DNA of 55,608 bases from UBA2386 sp046306335 (GTDB lineage Bacteria > Planctomycetota > UBA1135 > UBA2386), in contig JBKDXM010000060.1 of assembly GCA_046306335.1 (NCBI GenBank), positions 1-55,608 of the forward strand, given 5' to 3'. The position numbers and the translations under genes were made by a program. Below are positions 41,218-49,315 of this stretch, piece after piece. Numbering within the stretch: position 1 is the stretch's first letter; each line of letters starts with the position of its first letter. A model generated the notes under the pieces. It was not told where the DNA came from. It saw nothing but the letters and a program-made list of their open reading frames with translations, and searched no databases.

Positions 41218-43215
41218 TCAACCGTCGGCGTCCGGCGCCGGCGGCGCGCCGGTCGGTCGGCCCTCGGCGTCGAGCGCGTACTTGTCGAGCTTGCGCTGCA
41301 GGGCGAAGCGCGACAGGCCGAGCAGCTCGGCGGCGCGGCTCTTGTTGGCCTGGGCGCGATCGAACGCCTTGCGGATCTCGCGCACCTCGAGCTCGCGCAC
41401 CATGTCGGGCAGCGTGGTGCCGCGCTCGGCGGGCAGCGTGCCGTCGTCGGCCGGCGCGCCGACGGTCAGGCGGCGGCCTTCGCGCACCTCCGGGCTCAGG
41501 TGCGCGGCGAGCACGACGCCGTCGCACAGCACGGCGGCGCGGCGGACCTCGTTCTGCAGTTCGCGCACGTTGCCCGGCCAGTCGTAGGCGACGAGCCGCT
41601 CCATCGCCTCCGGCGCCACGCGCACGCGCCCCGACTCGCGCGGCAGCTGCGCGAGGAAGCGCTGCACCAGCAGCGGCACGTCCTCCTTGCGGTCGCGCAG
41701 CGGCGGCAGGTGCACGCGCAGCACCGCGAGGCGGTAGTACAGGTCCTCGCGGAACGAGCCCTCGCGCACCATCTGCTCGAGATTGCGGTTGGTGGCCGTG
41801 ACGAGCCGCACGTCGATCTTGACGGTCTCGCGGCCGCCGACCGGGCGGACCTCGCCCTCCTGCAGCGCGCGCAGCAGCTTCTTCTGCAGCTCGATCGGCA
41901 GGTCGCCGACCTCGTCGAGGAACAGCACGCCGCCGTTCGCCGACTCGAACAGGCCCTTCTTGTCCGCCTGCGCGCCGGTGAAGGCGCCGCGCACGTGGCC
42001 GAACAGCTCGCTCTCCAGCAGCGACTCCGGCAGCGCGGCACAGTTCTCCGACACGAACGGCTTGGCGGCGCGGCGGCCGTGCGCGTGCAGCGCGCGCGCG
42101 ACGAGCTCCTTGCCGGTGCCGGAGTCGCCGGTGACCAGCACCGTGTCGTCGGCGTCGACGTACTTGTCGAGCAGCGCGAACACGGCGCGCATGGCGCGGC
42201 CCTGGCCGACGATGTGCTTGTAGTCGAAGCGGCCGCGGCCGCGCGGCGCCTGCGCCGCCAGTTCGTCCTGGATCGCCGTCAACTGGTCGGTGCGCTCGCG
42301 CAACTGCGAACGCAGCGCGGCGTTGAGCTCGTCGACGCGGTCGAGCGCGGCCGCCAGGTCGGCTTGTTGCCGGCGCAGCTGCTCGACGTGGCGGGCGGCC
42401 TGGATGGCGACGCCGGCGTAGTCGGCGAGCGACAGCAGCAGGCCCTTCTCGCGTTCCTGGAAGACCTGCTGCTGCAGCCGGTTGTCGACGAACAGCACGC
42501 CGGCGACGACGCCGCCGACCCTGACCGGGATGCACAGCACCGAGCGCAGGCGCAGGTCGGCGACCGACTGCATGTCGCGGAAGCGGTCGTCCTGCTGCGC
42601 GTTGGTCGTCAGCTCGGCGACGCCCGACGCGAGCACGCGGTCGGCGATGCCGCGCGACAGCTTGTACTCGGGGGTGCCGATCTCCTCCTGCGCGAAGTTG
42701 CGCGCCACCTCGACGGTGTGCTCGCCGGGACGCCCGAGCAGCAGGAAGCCGCGCTCGGCGCCGCACAGCGCGATCGCCTCGTCGACGATCTGGGTCAGCA
42801 GCTGCTGCAGTTCGCGGGCGTCGTTGAGGGCGCTGGCGATGCGCAGGAAGGCGGCGACTTCGCGGCCCTGGCCGCCGTCGGCGCCGTGGTTGGTCTCGTC
42901 GTCGCCGGTCGCCGGGGCCACGGCCAGCAGGGTGACTTCGCTGCCGCCGACCACGAACGACTCGCCGGGGCGGATCTCGGCGCGCGCGACCGGCTTGCCG
43001 TGCAGCCGCGCGGGATTCTGGGCGCCCTCGTCGACCAGCGCGAAGCCGCTGCCGTCGAGGCGCTCGATGCGGCAGTGGTGGCGCGACACCAGCCGGTCGT
43101 TGAGCACGAGGTCGCAGTCGGCGCCGCGGCCGATGGTGACGACGTCCTGGCGGAAGGCGTGCGTCGCGATCGCGCCGTCGCGTCGGACGAGCAACTGGAA
43201 CGGGCCGTGCGGCAT
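41218..43215 (-). CDS. FHA-GAF-AAA+ sigma54-dependent activator
   Basis: The protein has 665 residues. An FHA domain (about 5-95) has GRGADCDLVLND (Arg30) and SRHHCRIE, the phosphothreonine-binding layout. A GAF domain (about 120-278) is followed by a coiled coil (280-322). The AAA+ domain (330-570) has Walker A GDSGTGKE (363-370), the sigma54-contacting GAFTGA (410-415), Walker B VLFLDEVGD and NVRELQN. The C-terminus is a Fis-type helix-turn-helix (NKSRAAELLGLSRFALQRKL). It should open sigma54 promoters in response to phosphorylation and a small ligand. It heads a two-gene operon with the Ser/Thr kinase. TAGTCA lies about ten bases before ATG 43215. Confidence 0.95.
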   Translation of the reverse strand: MPHGPFQLLVRRDGAIATHAFRQDVVTIGRGADCDLVLNDRLVSRHHCRIERLDGSGFALVDEGAQNPARLHGKPVARAEIRPGESFVVGGSEVTLLAVAPATGDDETNHGADGGQGREVAAFLRIASALNDARELQQLLTQIVDEAIALCGAERGFLLLGRPGEHTVEVARNFAQEEIGTPEYKLSRGIADRVLASGVAELTTNAQQDDRFRDMQSVADLRLRSVLCIPVRVGGVVAGVLFVDNRLQQQVFQEREKGLLLSLADYAGVAIQAARHVEQLRRQQADLAAALDRVDELNAALRSQLRERTDQLTAIQDELAAQAPRGRGRFDYKHIVGQGRAMRAVFALLDKYVDADDTVLVTGDSGTGKELVARALHAHGRRAAKPFVSENCAALPESLLESELFGHVRGAFTGAQADKKGLFESANGGVLFLDEVGDLPIELQKKLLRALQEGEVRPVGGRETVKIDVRLVTATNRNLEQMVREGSFREDLYYRLAVLRVHLPPLRDRKEDVPLLVQRFLAQLPRESGRVRVAPEAMERLVAYDWPGNVRELQNEVRRAAVLCDGVVLAAHLSPEVREGRRLTVGAPADDGTLPAERGTTLPDMVRELEVREIRKAFDRAQANKSRAAELLGLSRFALQRKLDKYALDAEGRPTGAPPAPDADG

Positions 43216-43240
43216 GCCGGTGGTGTGACTAGCGCCCGCG

Positions 43241-43265
43241 CGCGCCGGCGTAACCCGCCGGCGCG
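43241..43265 (-). terminator. 10-base-pair GC hairpin between waaF-like and FHA-regulator genes
   Basis: CGCGCCGGCG (43241-43250) pairs perfectly with CGCCGGCGCG (43256-43265) over a five-base loop, 16 bases beyond the heptosyltransferase stop on the minus strand. There is no T-run. It probably separates the two transcripts. Confidence 0.5.
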
Positions 43266-43281
43266 GCAGCGCGCGCCAATC

Positions 43282-44370
43282 CTAACCCGTGCGTCCCGCC
43301 GGCGGCGCGGCCAGCAGGCGCTCGGCGGCGGCGACGACTTCGTCGACCTGGATGTCCCGCATGCAGCGATGGTGGCCGAGCGGGCAGACCTTGCGCTGGC
43401 ATGGCACGCACGGCAGGTCGCGGCGCAGCAGGACGGTGCGTTCCAGGCAGTAGTTGGTGTACGCCGGATCGGTCGGCCCGATCAGGCAGACGACCGGCAG
43501 GTCGTAGGCGACGCCAAGGTGCCGCGGGCCGGTGTCGCCGGTGACCATGACCGCGCCGCGCGCGACCAGCGCCTTGAGCTTGTCGAGCGGCAGCACCGGC
43601 TGCGACAGGCAGATCGCCCCGCCGTCGCGGGCGATGCGCTCGCCGAGTTCGACCTCGCTCGGCCCCACCAGCACCAACGCGCGCACGCCGGCGCGGCGCT
43701 GCAGCTCGGCGGCGGCCGCGGCGAAGCGCTCCGGCGGCCACAGCTTGCTGGCGCCGAAGTTGGCGCCGACGACGAACAGCGCGAGCCGCTCGTCCGCGCC
43801 GATGCCCAGCGTGCGCAGGTGGTCGGCGACCCAGCGCCGATCGGCGTCGGCGACCGGCAGCACCGGATGCACGCCGCCCGGCGGCAGCGCCAGGTGGTCG
43901 AGCAGTTCGCGGTAGTACTCCGGCATCGGCTTCGGCGTCCGCCGCGGCCCGATGCGCGGCTGCCACCAGCGGCGGCGGACCTCGGCCGTCGGCCCGATGT
44001 TCAGCAGCCACGGGCGCCCCTGCCGCCAACCGGCTCGCTCCGGCACGCCGGCGCAGAACGGCACGAGGCCGGTGGCCAGCGAGTTGGGCAGGACGACCGC
44101 GAGGTCGAAGGCGGCGGCCTTCATGGCGCGCACCTCGCGCCAGAACGCGCCGAGGCCGGACGAACGCGGGGTCTCGACGACCTCGTCGAACCAGTCGCAG
44201 CCGGCCAGCAGCGGCTTGAGGTAGCCGCGCATGCCGGCGGTGATGCGGGCCTGCGGGAAGGCGCGGCGCAGCCGTTCGAACGACGCCGTCGCCATGACGA
44301 AGTCGCCGAGCCAATTGGGAGCGCGCACCCAGATGCGGCGCACGGCGCTGGAGTCGAACGATCGCGGCAT
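43282..44370 (-). CDS. Family-9 heptosyltransferase (WaaF/RfaF-like)
   Basis: The protein has 362 residues from ATG 44370, directly before the Rossmann start RRIWVRAPNWLGDFVMA (the usual R-x-PNWLGD of heptosyltransferase II). Later motifs are FVVGANFGASKLWPPERF, VTGDTGPRHLGVAY and IGPTDPAYTNY, the donor-binding core of GT9 enzymes that add ADP-heptose to LPS inner core. A run of five Cys/His residues (CVPCQRKVCPLGHHRC) near the C-terminus matches the Cys cluster seen in many GT9 proteins. It diverges from tex. Confidence 0.9.
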   Translation of the reverse strand: MPRSFDSSAVRRIWVRAPNWLGDFVMATASFERLRRAFPQARITAGMRGYLKPLLAGCDWFDEVVETPRSSGLGAFWREVRAMKAAAFDLAVVLPNSLATGLVPFCAGVPERAGWRQGRPWLLNIGPTAEVRRRWWQPRIGPRRTPKPMPEYYRELLDHLALPPGGVHPVLPVADADRRWVADHLRTLGIGADERLALFVVGANFGASKLWPPERFAAAAAELQRRAGVRALVLVGPSEVELGERIARDGGAICLSQPVLPLDKLKALVARGAVMVTGDTGPRHLGVAYDLPVVCLIGPTDPAYTNYCLERTVLLRRDLPCVPCQRKVCPLGHHRCMRDIQVDEVVAAAERLLAAPPAGRTG

Positions 44371-44480
44371 GAAGGCGGGTGGCGGCGCGGCGATCTTGCG
44401 GCAGCGGCGGCGGGCCGGCAACAACGGAACGGCCGCTCGCAGCGGCCGCACCGGGGCGAAGTGGCGCGGTCCGCCGCGCG

Positions 44481-44489
44481 TGCTATCGT
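44481..44489 (+). promoter_or_regulatory. Candidate extended -10 TGCTATCGT before tex
   Basis: TGC-TATCGT fits the TGn-extended -10 form and lies 44 bases before ATG 44534. No -35 is obvious in the divergent 163-base region. Confidence 0.35.
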
Positions 44490-44533
44490 CCCCGACCCTT
44501 CTTTCCGCCGGCCTTCCGGCCCCCCCCGACAGC

Positions 44534-47146
44534 ATGGCCACTCCAGCCACCCTCGAACGTCTCTGCGCCGAATTCGACAGCCCGCCCGAGCACATCAGCG
44601 CCGCGGCCGCGCTGCTCGAAGCGGGCGCGACCCCCGCCTACCTCGCGCGCTTCCAGCGCTTCGCCCTCGGCAGCTTGCCGGAGGACCGGCTGCACGCCAT
44701 CGCCGAGCGCCTGCACGCGCTCAACGAACTCGAACAGCGCAAGGCGGCGATCCTGCAGCAGGCGGAGGAACGCGGCAAGAAGACGGCCGAACTGGAGGCG
44801 ATCGTCGCCGCGTCGGTCGACCAGGACCTGATCGACGACCTGTACCAGTCGATGCGGCCGCGCCGCCGCGGTCCGGCGATGCAGATGGAGGAGAAGGGCC
44901 TGCTGCCGCTGGCGATGGCGCTGCAGCACCGGCAACTCGGCGACCAGTCGCTGCAGGACGTCGCCAGCGCGTACATCGCCGCCGACAAGGGCCTGCCGTC
45001 GCCGGAGAACGTGCTGGAGGGCGCGCTGCTGATCCTCAGCGAGCGCATCGCCAGCGACCCGACCACGCGCGCGCGCTTCCGCGGCGAACTCAAGCACGGC
45101 ATCCTCAAGGCCCGCGCCGTCAACCCCGACACCGCCGGCAACGAGCAGACAGCGCGTTACAAGGACCTGTTCGACTTCGCGGAACCGATCCACCGCATCC
45201 CCGCCGGCCGCATGCTGGCGCTGCGCCGCGCCGAGCGCGAAGGCATCGTCGCGCTGGAGCTGACGCTGCCCGACGGCCGCGCGCGCCAGCTGCTGCGCGA
45301 ACTGCACGGCAAGGACCTCGCCGACGACTCGCCGCTGCTGGAGTTCTTCCACCTCGTCTACGACCACGCCGCGCAGCAACTGCAGGATTGGTGCGGCAAG
45401 GACGTCCGCCGCCGGCTCAAGGAGAAGGCCGACCGCGAGGCCGTGCGCACGTACGCCCGCAACCTGCGCTCGCAGCTGCTGGCGCCGCCGCTCGGCAGCA
45501 AGAAGGTCCTGGCGCTGCGCACCAGCAGCAAGGCGATCTGGGCGGTGCTGCTCGGCGAGGACGGCGCGGTCGACGAACACAAGACGCTGCCGACCGAGAC
45601 CGACGAACAGAAGCAGGGCGCGCTCGCCTGGCTGGTCGAGCTGATCCAGGGCAAGCAGCCGGCCGCCATCGCGCTGCCGCACGGCCGCCGCCAGGCCGGC
45701 AGCGAGCGCGTCGTCGCCGAACTGCGCACCGCGCTCGGCGAGACGCCGATGCCGATGGTCGTGCCGGTCGACGAGGCTGCGTCGACGATCTTCGCGACCA
45801 GCACCGCGGGCAAAAAGGCGATCCCCGGCGTCGAGGTCGGCGTGCGCACCGCCATCTCGCTCGGCCGCCGCCTGCAGGACCCGCTGCTGGAGCTGGCGCG
45901 CATGGACATGCGCACGCTCGGCATCGGCCAGACGCTCGACGACGTGCACCAGGGCATGCTGCAGCGCGAGCTGGCCGACACGGCGAGCTCGTGCCTGGCG
46001 CAGATCGGCGTCGACCTCAACACCGTCGGCCAGGACCTGCTGGAACTGATCCCCGGTCTCGACGCCGAGAAGGCCAAGGCCATCCTCGACCGCCGCCGCG
46101 GCATCGGCGGCTTCCGCAGCCGCGCGCAACTCGCGGAGGTGCCCGGACTCGACGCCGCCACCGTGCGCAACGTGCAGGGCTTCGTGCGCGTGCTGGGCGG
46201 CGACGAGCCGCTCGACGCCACCGGCGTCCACCCCGACGACTACGCCATCGCGCGCGCGGCCGCCGAGAAGCGCGGCTGCCAGCCGATCGAGATGCTCGGG
46301 CAGAACCTGCGCGACACGCCGATCGACGAGATGACGACCGCGGAGTGGCCGCGGCAACGCATCATCCACGTGCTGCAGGCGCTGATGCGCGGCAACGCCG
46401 ACAGCCGCGGCGAACTGGTGGCGACGCAGAACGCCGGCGTCAACTCGCTGGCCGACCTGCACGCCGACCGCGAACTCAAGGGCCGCATCGCCAGCCTCAC
46501 CGAGTTCGGCGCCTTCGTCGACCTCGGCGTCGGCCAGGACGGCCTCGTGCACATCTCGCAGATTCCCGGCGCGCGCCTGCGCGATCCGCAGCAGCAGCTG
46601 CGCGTCGGCGAGGTGGTCACCGTGTGGGTGCTCAACGTCGACCAGGACAAGCAGAAGATCGGCCTGACGATGTACATGCCGCGCCACCTGCGCGAAGGCC
46701 GCCGGCCGACGCTCGGCGAGCGCATGGAGCAGCAGCAGGGCCGGCGGCAGCGACCGGAGGGCGGTCCGGGCGGTCCGGGCGGCGAGCGGCGCGACCGCGG
46801 CGAGCGCGGGCAACGCGGGGACCGGCGCGAGCCAGCCGGCCCGCCCGGCCGCTTCGCCGGCGCCGGCCGCATCGGCAAGCGCCAGCCGCCGGCCGAGCCT
46901 GGCAAGGAGGGCGGCGACCGGCCGCGCTTTGGTCGCGACCGCGAGGACCGCGACTACGACGACCGCGGTCCGCGCGGCCGCGGCCCGCGCGAGCAGCGCG
47001 TCTACACCGTCGAACCGGCGCGCGAGGCCGCGGAGCAGCGCACGCACAAGGGCGAGTTCACGTCGCTCGCCAACCTGCGCGCGCTGCTCGGCGGCGGCAA
47101 GAAGGCGAACGCTCCGGCCGACGCCCCGAAGTCGCCTGACGCGTGA
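44534..47146 (+). CDS. tex: Tex-family RNA-binding protein with a long RG-rich tail
   Basis: The protein has 870 residues from ATG 44534. The order matches Tex: an N-terminal helical region, a YqgF/RuvC-like domain (VLALRTSSKAIWAVLL region, about 320-460), a helix-hairpin-helix pair (LELIPGLDAEKAKAILDRR; LAEVPGLDAATVRNV, about 505-555) and an S1 domain (ELKGRIASLTEFGAFVDLG, about 645-713). Typical Tex ends soon after S1; here about 155 residues follow, rich in Arg, Gly, Glu and Pro (RGERGQRGDRREP, DRGPRGRGPREQ), resembling a disordered RG-box RNA-binding tail. Tex acts on transcription and RNA turnover. A Nudix gene overlaps its stop (GTGA). Confidence 0.93.
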   Translation: MATPATLERLCAEFDSPPEHISAAAALLEAGATPAYLARFQRFALGSLPEDRLHAIAERLHALNELEQRKAAILQQAEERGKKTAELEAIVAASVDQDLIDDLYQSMRPRRRGPAMQMEEKGLLPLAMALQHRQLGDQSLQDVASAYIAADKGLPSPENVLEGALLILSERIASDPTTRARFRGELKHGILKARAVNPDTAGNEQTARYKDLFDFAEPIHRIPAGRMLALRRAEREGIVALELTLPDGRARQLLRELHGKDLADDSPLLEFFHLVYDHAAQQLQDWCGKDVRRRLKEKADREAVRTYARNLRSQLLAPPLGSKKVLALRTSSKAIWAVLLGEDGAVDEHKTLPTETDEQKQGALAWLVELIQGKQPAAIALPHGRRQAGSERVVAELRTALGETPMPMVVPVDEAASTIFATSTAGKKAIPGVEVGVRTAISLGRRLQDPLLELARMDMRTLGIGQTLDDVHQGMLQRELADTASSCLAQIGVDLNTVGQDLLELIPGLDAEKAKAILDRRRGIGGFRSRAQLAEVPGLDAATVRNVQGFVRVLGGDEPLDATGVHPDDYAIARAAAEKRGCQPIEMLGQNLRDTPIDEMTTAEWPRQRIIHVLQALMRGNADSRGELVATQNAGVNSLADLHADRELKGRIASLTEFGAFVDLGVGQDGLVHISQIPGARLRDPQQQLRVGEVVTVWVLNVDQDKQKIGLTMYMPRHLREGRRPTLGERMEQQQGRRQRPEGGPGGPGGERRDRGERGQRGDRREPAGPPGRFAGAGRIGKRQPPAEPGKEGGDRPRFGRDREDRDYDDRGPRGRGPREQRVYTVEPAREAAEQRTHKGEFTSLANLRALLGGGKKANAPADAPKSPDA

Positions 47147-47817
47147 GCGAGGTCTTCGTCGTCGACCGCGCCGCCTTCTTCCGCGGCGACTGGCCGCAGG
47201 GCTTCACGCCGCTGGCCGGCGCGGCGGCGGCCGACTTGCTCGCGCGCGCCGCCGAAGCCGGGCGCTACGTCGATCGTCCGACCGCTGAGCGCACGCCGGC
47301 GTGGAAGCAGTGGATCCCCTACTGCGTGCTGGTGAGCCGCCCCCGGGGCGCGGTCGCCTACGACGGGGTGTTCCTCGTGCGCCGGACCAACGGCCAGACC
47401 GAGGCCCGCCTGCACGGGGCCTGGTCGATCGGGCTCGGCGGCCACGTCGAACCGGCGGACGGCGCCCCCGCCGGCGACGGCGCGGCGTTCTTCGCGGCGG
47501 CGCTGGCGCGGGAACTGGCGGAGGAACTGGCGCTCGCCGGCCCGGCGCTGCCGCCGGCGACCTTCCTAGGGCTGCTCAACGACGACAGCACCGAGGTCGG
47601 CAGGGTGCACGCCGGGCTGGTCTACCGCCTGGAACTGCCCTGCGAAGTCGCCGCGGCGGCCCGCCGTGTCGCCGTCGGGGAGACCGGCAAGATGGCGGGC
47701 GGCTTCACCCACCTTGTCGAGTTCGCCCGCGTATGGCAAACTCCGGGGCCATTCGAAACCTGGTCGAGCATGCTGGTCAGGGCGGGTGTCGTCGGCAGTT
47801 TCGGCGCACCGCGTTGA
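47143..47817 (+). CDS. Nudix-like hydrolase coupled to tex
   Basis: The protein has 224 residues from GTG 47143, which overlaps the tex stop codon. A Nudix fold is indicated by VFLVRRTNGQTEARLHGAWSIGLGGHVEP followed, after an insertion, by ALARELAEELAL, the RELxEE helix of the Nudix box. The spacing between Gly and REL is longer than the classic 23-residue box, as in related 200-residue bacterial Nudix proteins. The substrate (a nucleoside diphosphate derivative) is unknown. A small hairpin (47846-47864) follows the gene. Confidence 0.82.
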   Translation: MSEVFVVDRAAFFRGDWPQGFTPLAGAAAADLLARAAEAGRYVDRPTAERTPAWKQWIPYCVLVSRPRGAVAYDGVFLVRRTNGQTEARLHGAWSIGLGGHVEPADGAPAGDGAAFFAAALARELAEELALAGPALPPATFLGLLNDDSTEVGRVHAGLVYRLELPCEVAAAARRVAVGETGKMAGGFTHLVEFARVWQTPGPFETWSSMLVRAGVVGSFGAPR

Positions 47818-47953
47818 CCGGAGTTCGTCCGGGGGGCGTGTCCGACCGGCGTGGTCAGCGCCGGCACGTCCATCGAACCTAAGCACCTCCTACGGCCCCC
47901 TGATTCCGACGCCAGCCTGGCCCCCCGCCGCGCGCTGCGCAGGAGACCCCACG

Positions 47954-48175
47954 ATGTCCGACCGCCATTCCACTCGCCTCACCCGTGAAGAAGTCTACGA
48001 CCTGCTGATGAATGCCCGTCAGGCCGACTGGGTCGAACTGCAGCTGGAGGACGGCCGGGCGCTCGCTGGCGCCATCATCTTCAACGAGTTCAAGGGCACT
48101 GGCCGGCTGATCAACGTCGACCAGGAATTCAGCTTCGACTTCAACGTCGACCAGGTCCTCGACGTCAAGATCTGA
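47954..48175 (+). CDS. 73-residue small protein, Sm/SH3-like beta-barrel likely
   Basis: ATG 47954 is preceded by a Shine-Dalgarno AGGAG (47941-47945) nine bases upstream, one of the few clear ones in the window. The N-terminus is a short charged helix (TREEVYDLLMNARQ). The rest is alternating strands (DWVELQLEDGRALAGAIIFNEF; TGRLINVDQEFSFDFNVDQVLDVKI), compatible with a small beta-barrel such as Sm or SH3 types. No family is recognised. The strong ribosome binding site and clean codon use indicate a real, probably well translated gene. It stands alone between the Nudix and SRAP genes. Confidence 0.75.
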   Translation: MSDRHSTRLTREEVYDLLMNARQADWVELQLEDGRALAGAIIFNEFKGTGRLINVDQEFSFDFNVDQVLDVKI

Positions 48176-48279
48176 AGCCGGTCGGAAGGAAGGAAGATCG
48201 GATCGGCGCCGCGGCGGCGCTGCGGTCAGCACGACTGCGCGGCCGATGCGACGCCGATCGGCCAGGCCGGTGCCTTCGC

Positions 48280-48936
48280 ATGTGCAGCAACTACCGGGCG
48301 CCGACCGACATGGACCGCATGCAGCGGCACTTCGCGGTCGCGCTCGACCAACCGCCGGCGCAGGCGGAGGCGTGGCCGTTGTACCGCGCGCCGATCGTGC
48401 GCCGCAGCGGCCCCGCCCCGGCGCCGCGGGAAGCGGTGCTCGGCCAGTTCGGCTTGTTGCCGCACTGGGCCAAGGAACCGTCCCTGGCGCGCCGCACCTA
48501 CAACGCGCGCAGCGAGACCGCGCCCGAGAAGCCGAGCTTCCGCGACGCGTGGCGCAGGGGCCAGCGCTGCATCGTGCCGGCGGAGTGGATCTACGAACCG
48601 TGCTGGGAGACCGGCAAGGCGGTGCGCTGGCGCATCGCGCGCGCCGACGGCGCGCCGCTCGCCATCGCCGGCCTTTGGTCGCGCTGGCAGCCTGCCGGCG
48701 GCGACCCGGTCGTGACGTTCGCGATGCTGACCATCCACGCCGGCGGGCACGCGCTGATGCAGCGCTTCCACAAGCCGGAGGACGAGAAGCGCATGGTCGC
48801 CGTGCTCGAAGCCGCCGACTTCGACGCGTGGCTCGACGCACCGACCGCGACGATGGCGAGCTTCCTGCGTGCGCTGCCGGCGGATGCGCTCGTCGCCGAA
48901 CCCGCGCCGCTGCCGCCGCGCCGCCGCTCGGCCTGA
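48280..48936 (+). CDS. SRAP (HMCES/YedK) DNA-protein crosslink repair protein
   Basis: The protein has 218 residues starting MCSNYRAP. After removal of Met, Cys2 is the residue that crosslinks to abasic sites in single-stranded DNA in SRAP proteins. YNARSETA and IVPAEWIYEP (the Glu site) match the active centre. The His region reads FHKPEDEKRMVAVL, a variant of the usual HxRMPVIL. It shields abasic sites from strand breakage. No recombination or SOS genes are adjacent, and no LexA-like box was recognised upstream. Confidence 0.92.
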   Translation: MCSNYRAPTDMDRMQRHFAVALDQPPAQAEAWPLYRAPIVRRSGPAPAPREAVLGQFGLLPHWAKEPSLARRTYNARSETAPEKPSFRDAWRRGQRCIVPAEWIYEPCWETGKAVRWRIARADGAPLAIAGLWSRWQPAGGDPVVTFAMLTIHAGGHALMQRFHKPEDEKRMVAVLEAADFDAWLDAPTATMASFLRALPADALVAEPAPLPPRRRSA

Positions 48937-48965
48937 ACGCGGACTGGACGCCGCTGGCCGCGGCA

Positions 48966-48997
48966 CTGCCGGTCGGGCTGCCGGTCGGGCTGCCGGC
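48966..48997. repeat. 2.7 copies of a 12-base tandem repeat
   Basis: CTGCCGGTCGGG occurs at 48966 and 48978, followed by a partial CTGCCGGCC. It is non-coding and, like the array at 15745, has a 12-base period, but the unit differs. Confidence 0.8.
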
Positions 48998-49009
48998 CCC
49001 GAAGACAGT

Positions 49010-49043
49010 GCGGCGCCGCCGGTCTTGCGACCGTCGGCGCCGC
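49010..49043 (+). terminator. Strong hairpin after the SRAP gene
   Basis: GCGGCGCCG, one mismatched base and CGGTC pair with GACCG, one base and CGGCGCCGC around a TTGC loop: 14 pairs with one internal mismatch, 73 bases beyond the SRAP stop. There is no T-run. It could end transcripts from either side. Confidence 0.5.
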
Positions 49044-49315
49044 GAATCTCCAGAGCACTCGCCGCGCGCGCACCGGGGAGCAGCCTTGTCAGTCGATCCG
49101 TCCGAGGCGCAGCGCGACCAGGCGACCAGAGCAGCCGGCCCGGATGCCTAGTCCAGGCCGACCGTGCCGTCGGTCCCTCCCTTGGCGACCGCCCAACACC
49201 GCGCGTTTCCTTACGGATCGAGGCTGCCGATGCCAAGGACTTTTTGACGCTCGCCACAAAGGCTGGTGGCCGCGTGCGCCCCCCCACCGCGACGGCTGGG
49301 AGCGTCACGAAGCCC

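Larger units (their letters stand above)
48937..49315. other. 379-base convergent gap after the SRAP gene
   Basis: This gap holds a 12-base tandem repeat (48966-48997) and a strong hairpin (49010-49043). The remainder (49044-49315) holds no recognisable gene or RNA. GGCTTCGTGACGC just past the histidine-kinase stop (minus strand) weakly resembles the tail of the 42-base repeat. Confidence 0.45.

Noticed and set aside
41212..47139. 1975-codon plus-strand frame over the activator, heptosyltransferase and tex
   Set aside because: Spans genes of both strands in a non-coding frame; no domain along its length.
49302..49315. Third copy of the 42-base repeat beyond the histidine-kinase stop
   Set aside because: Only about a dozen bases match and the hairpin is absent; mentioned as weak similarity only.
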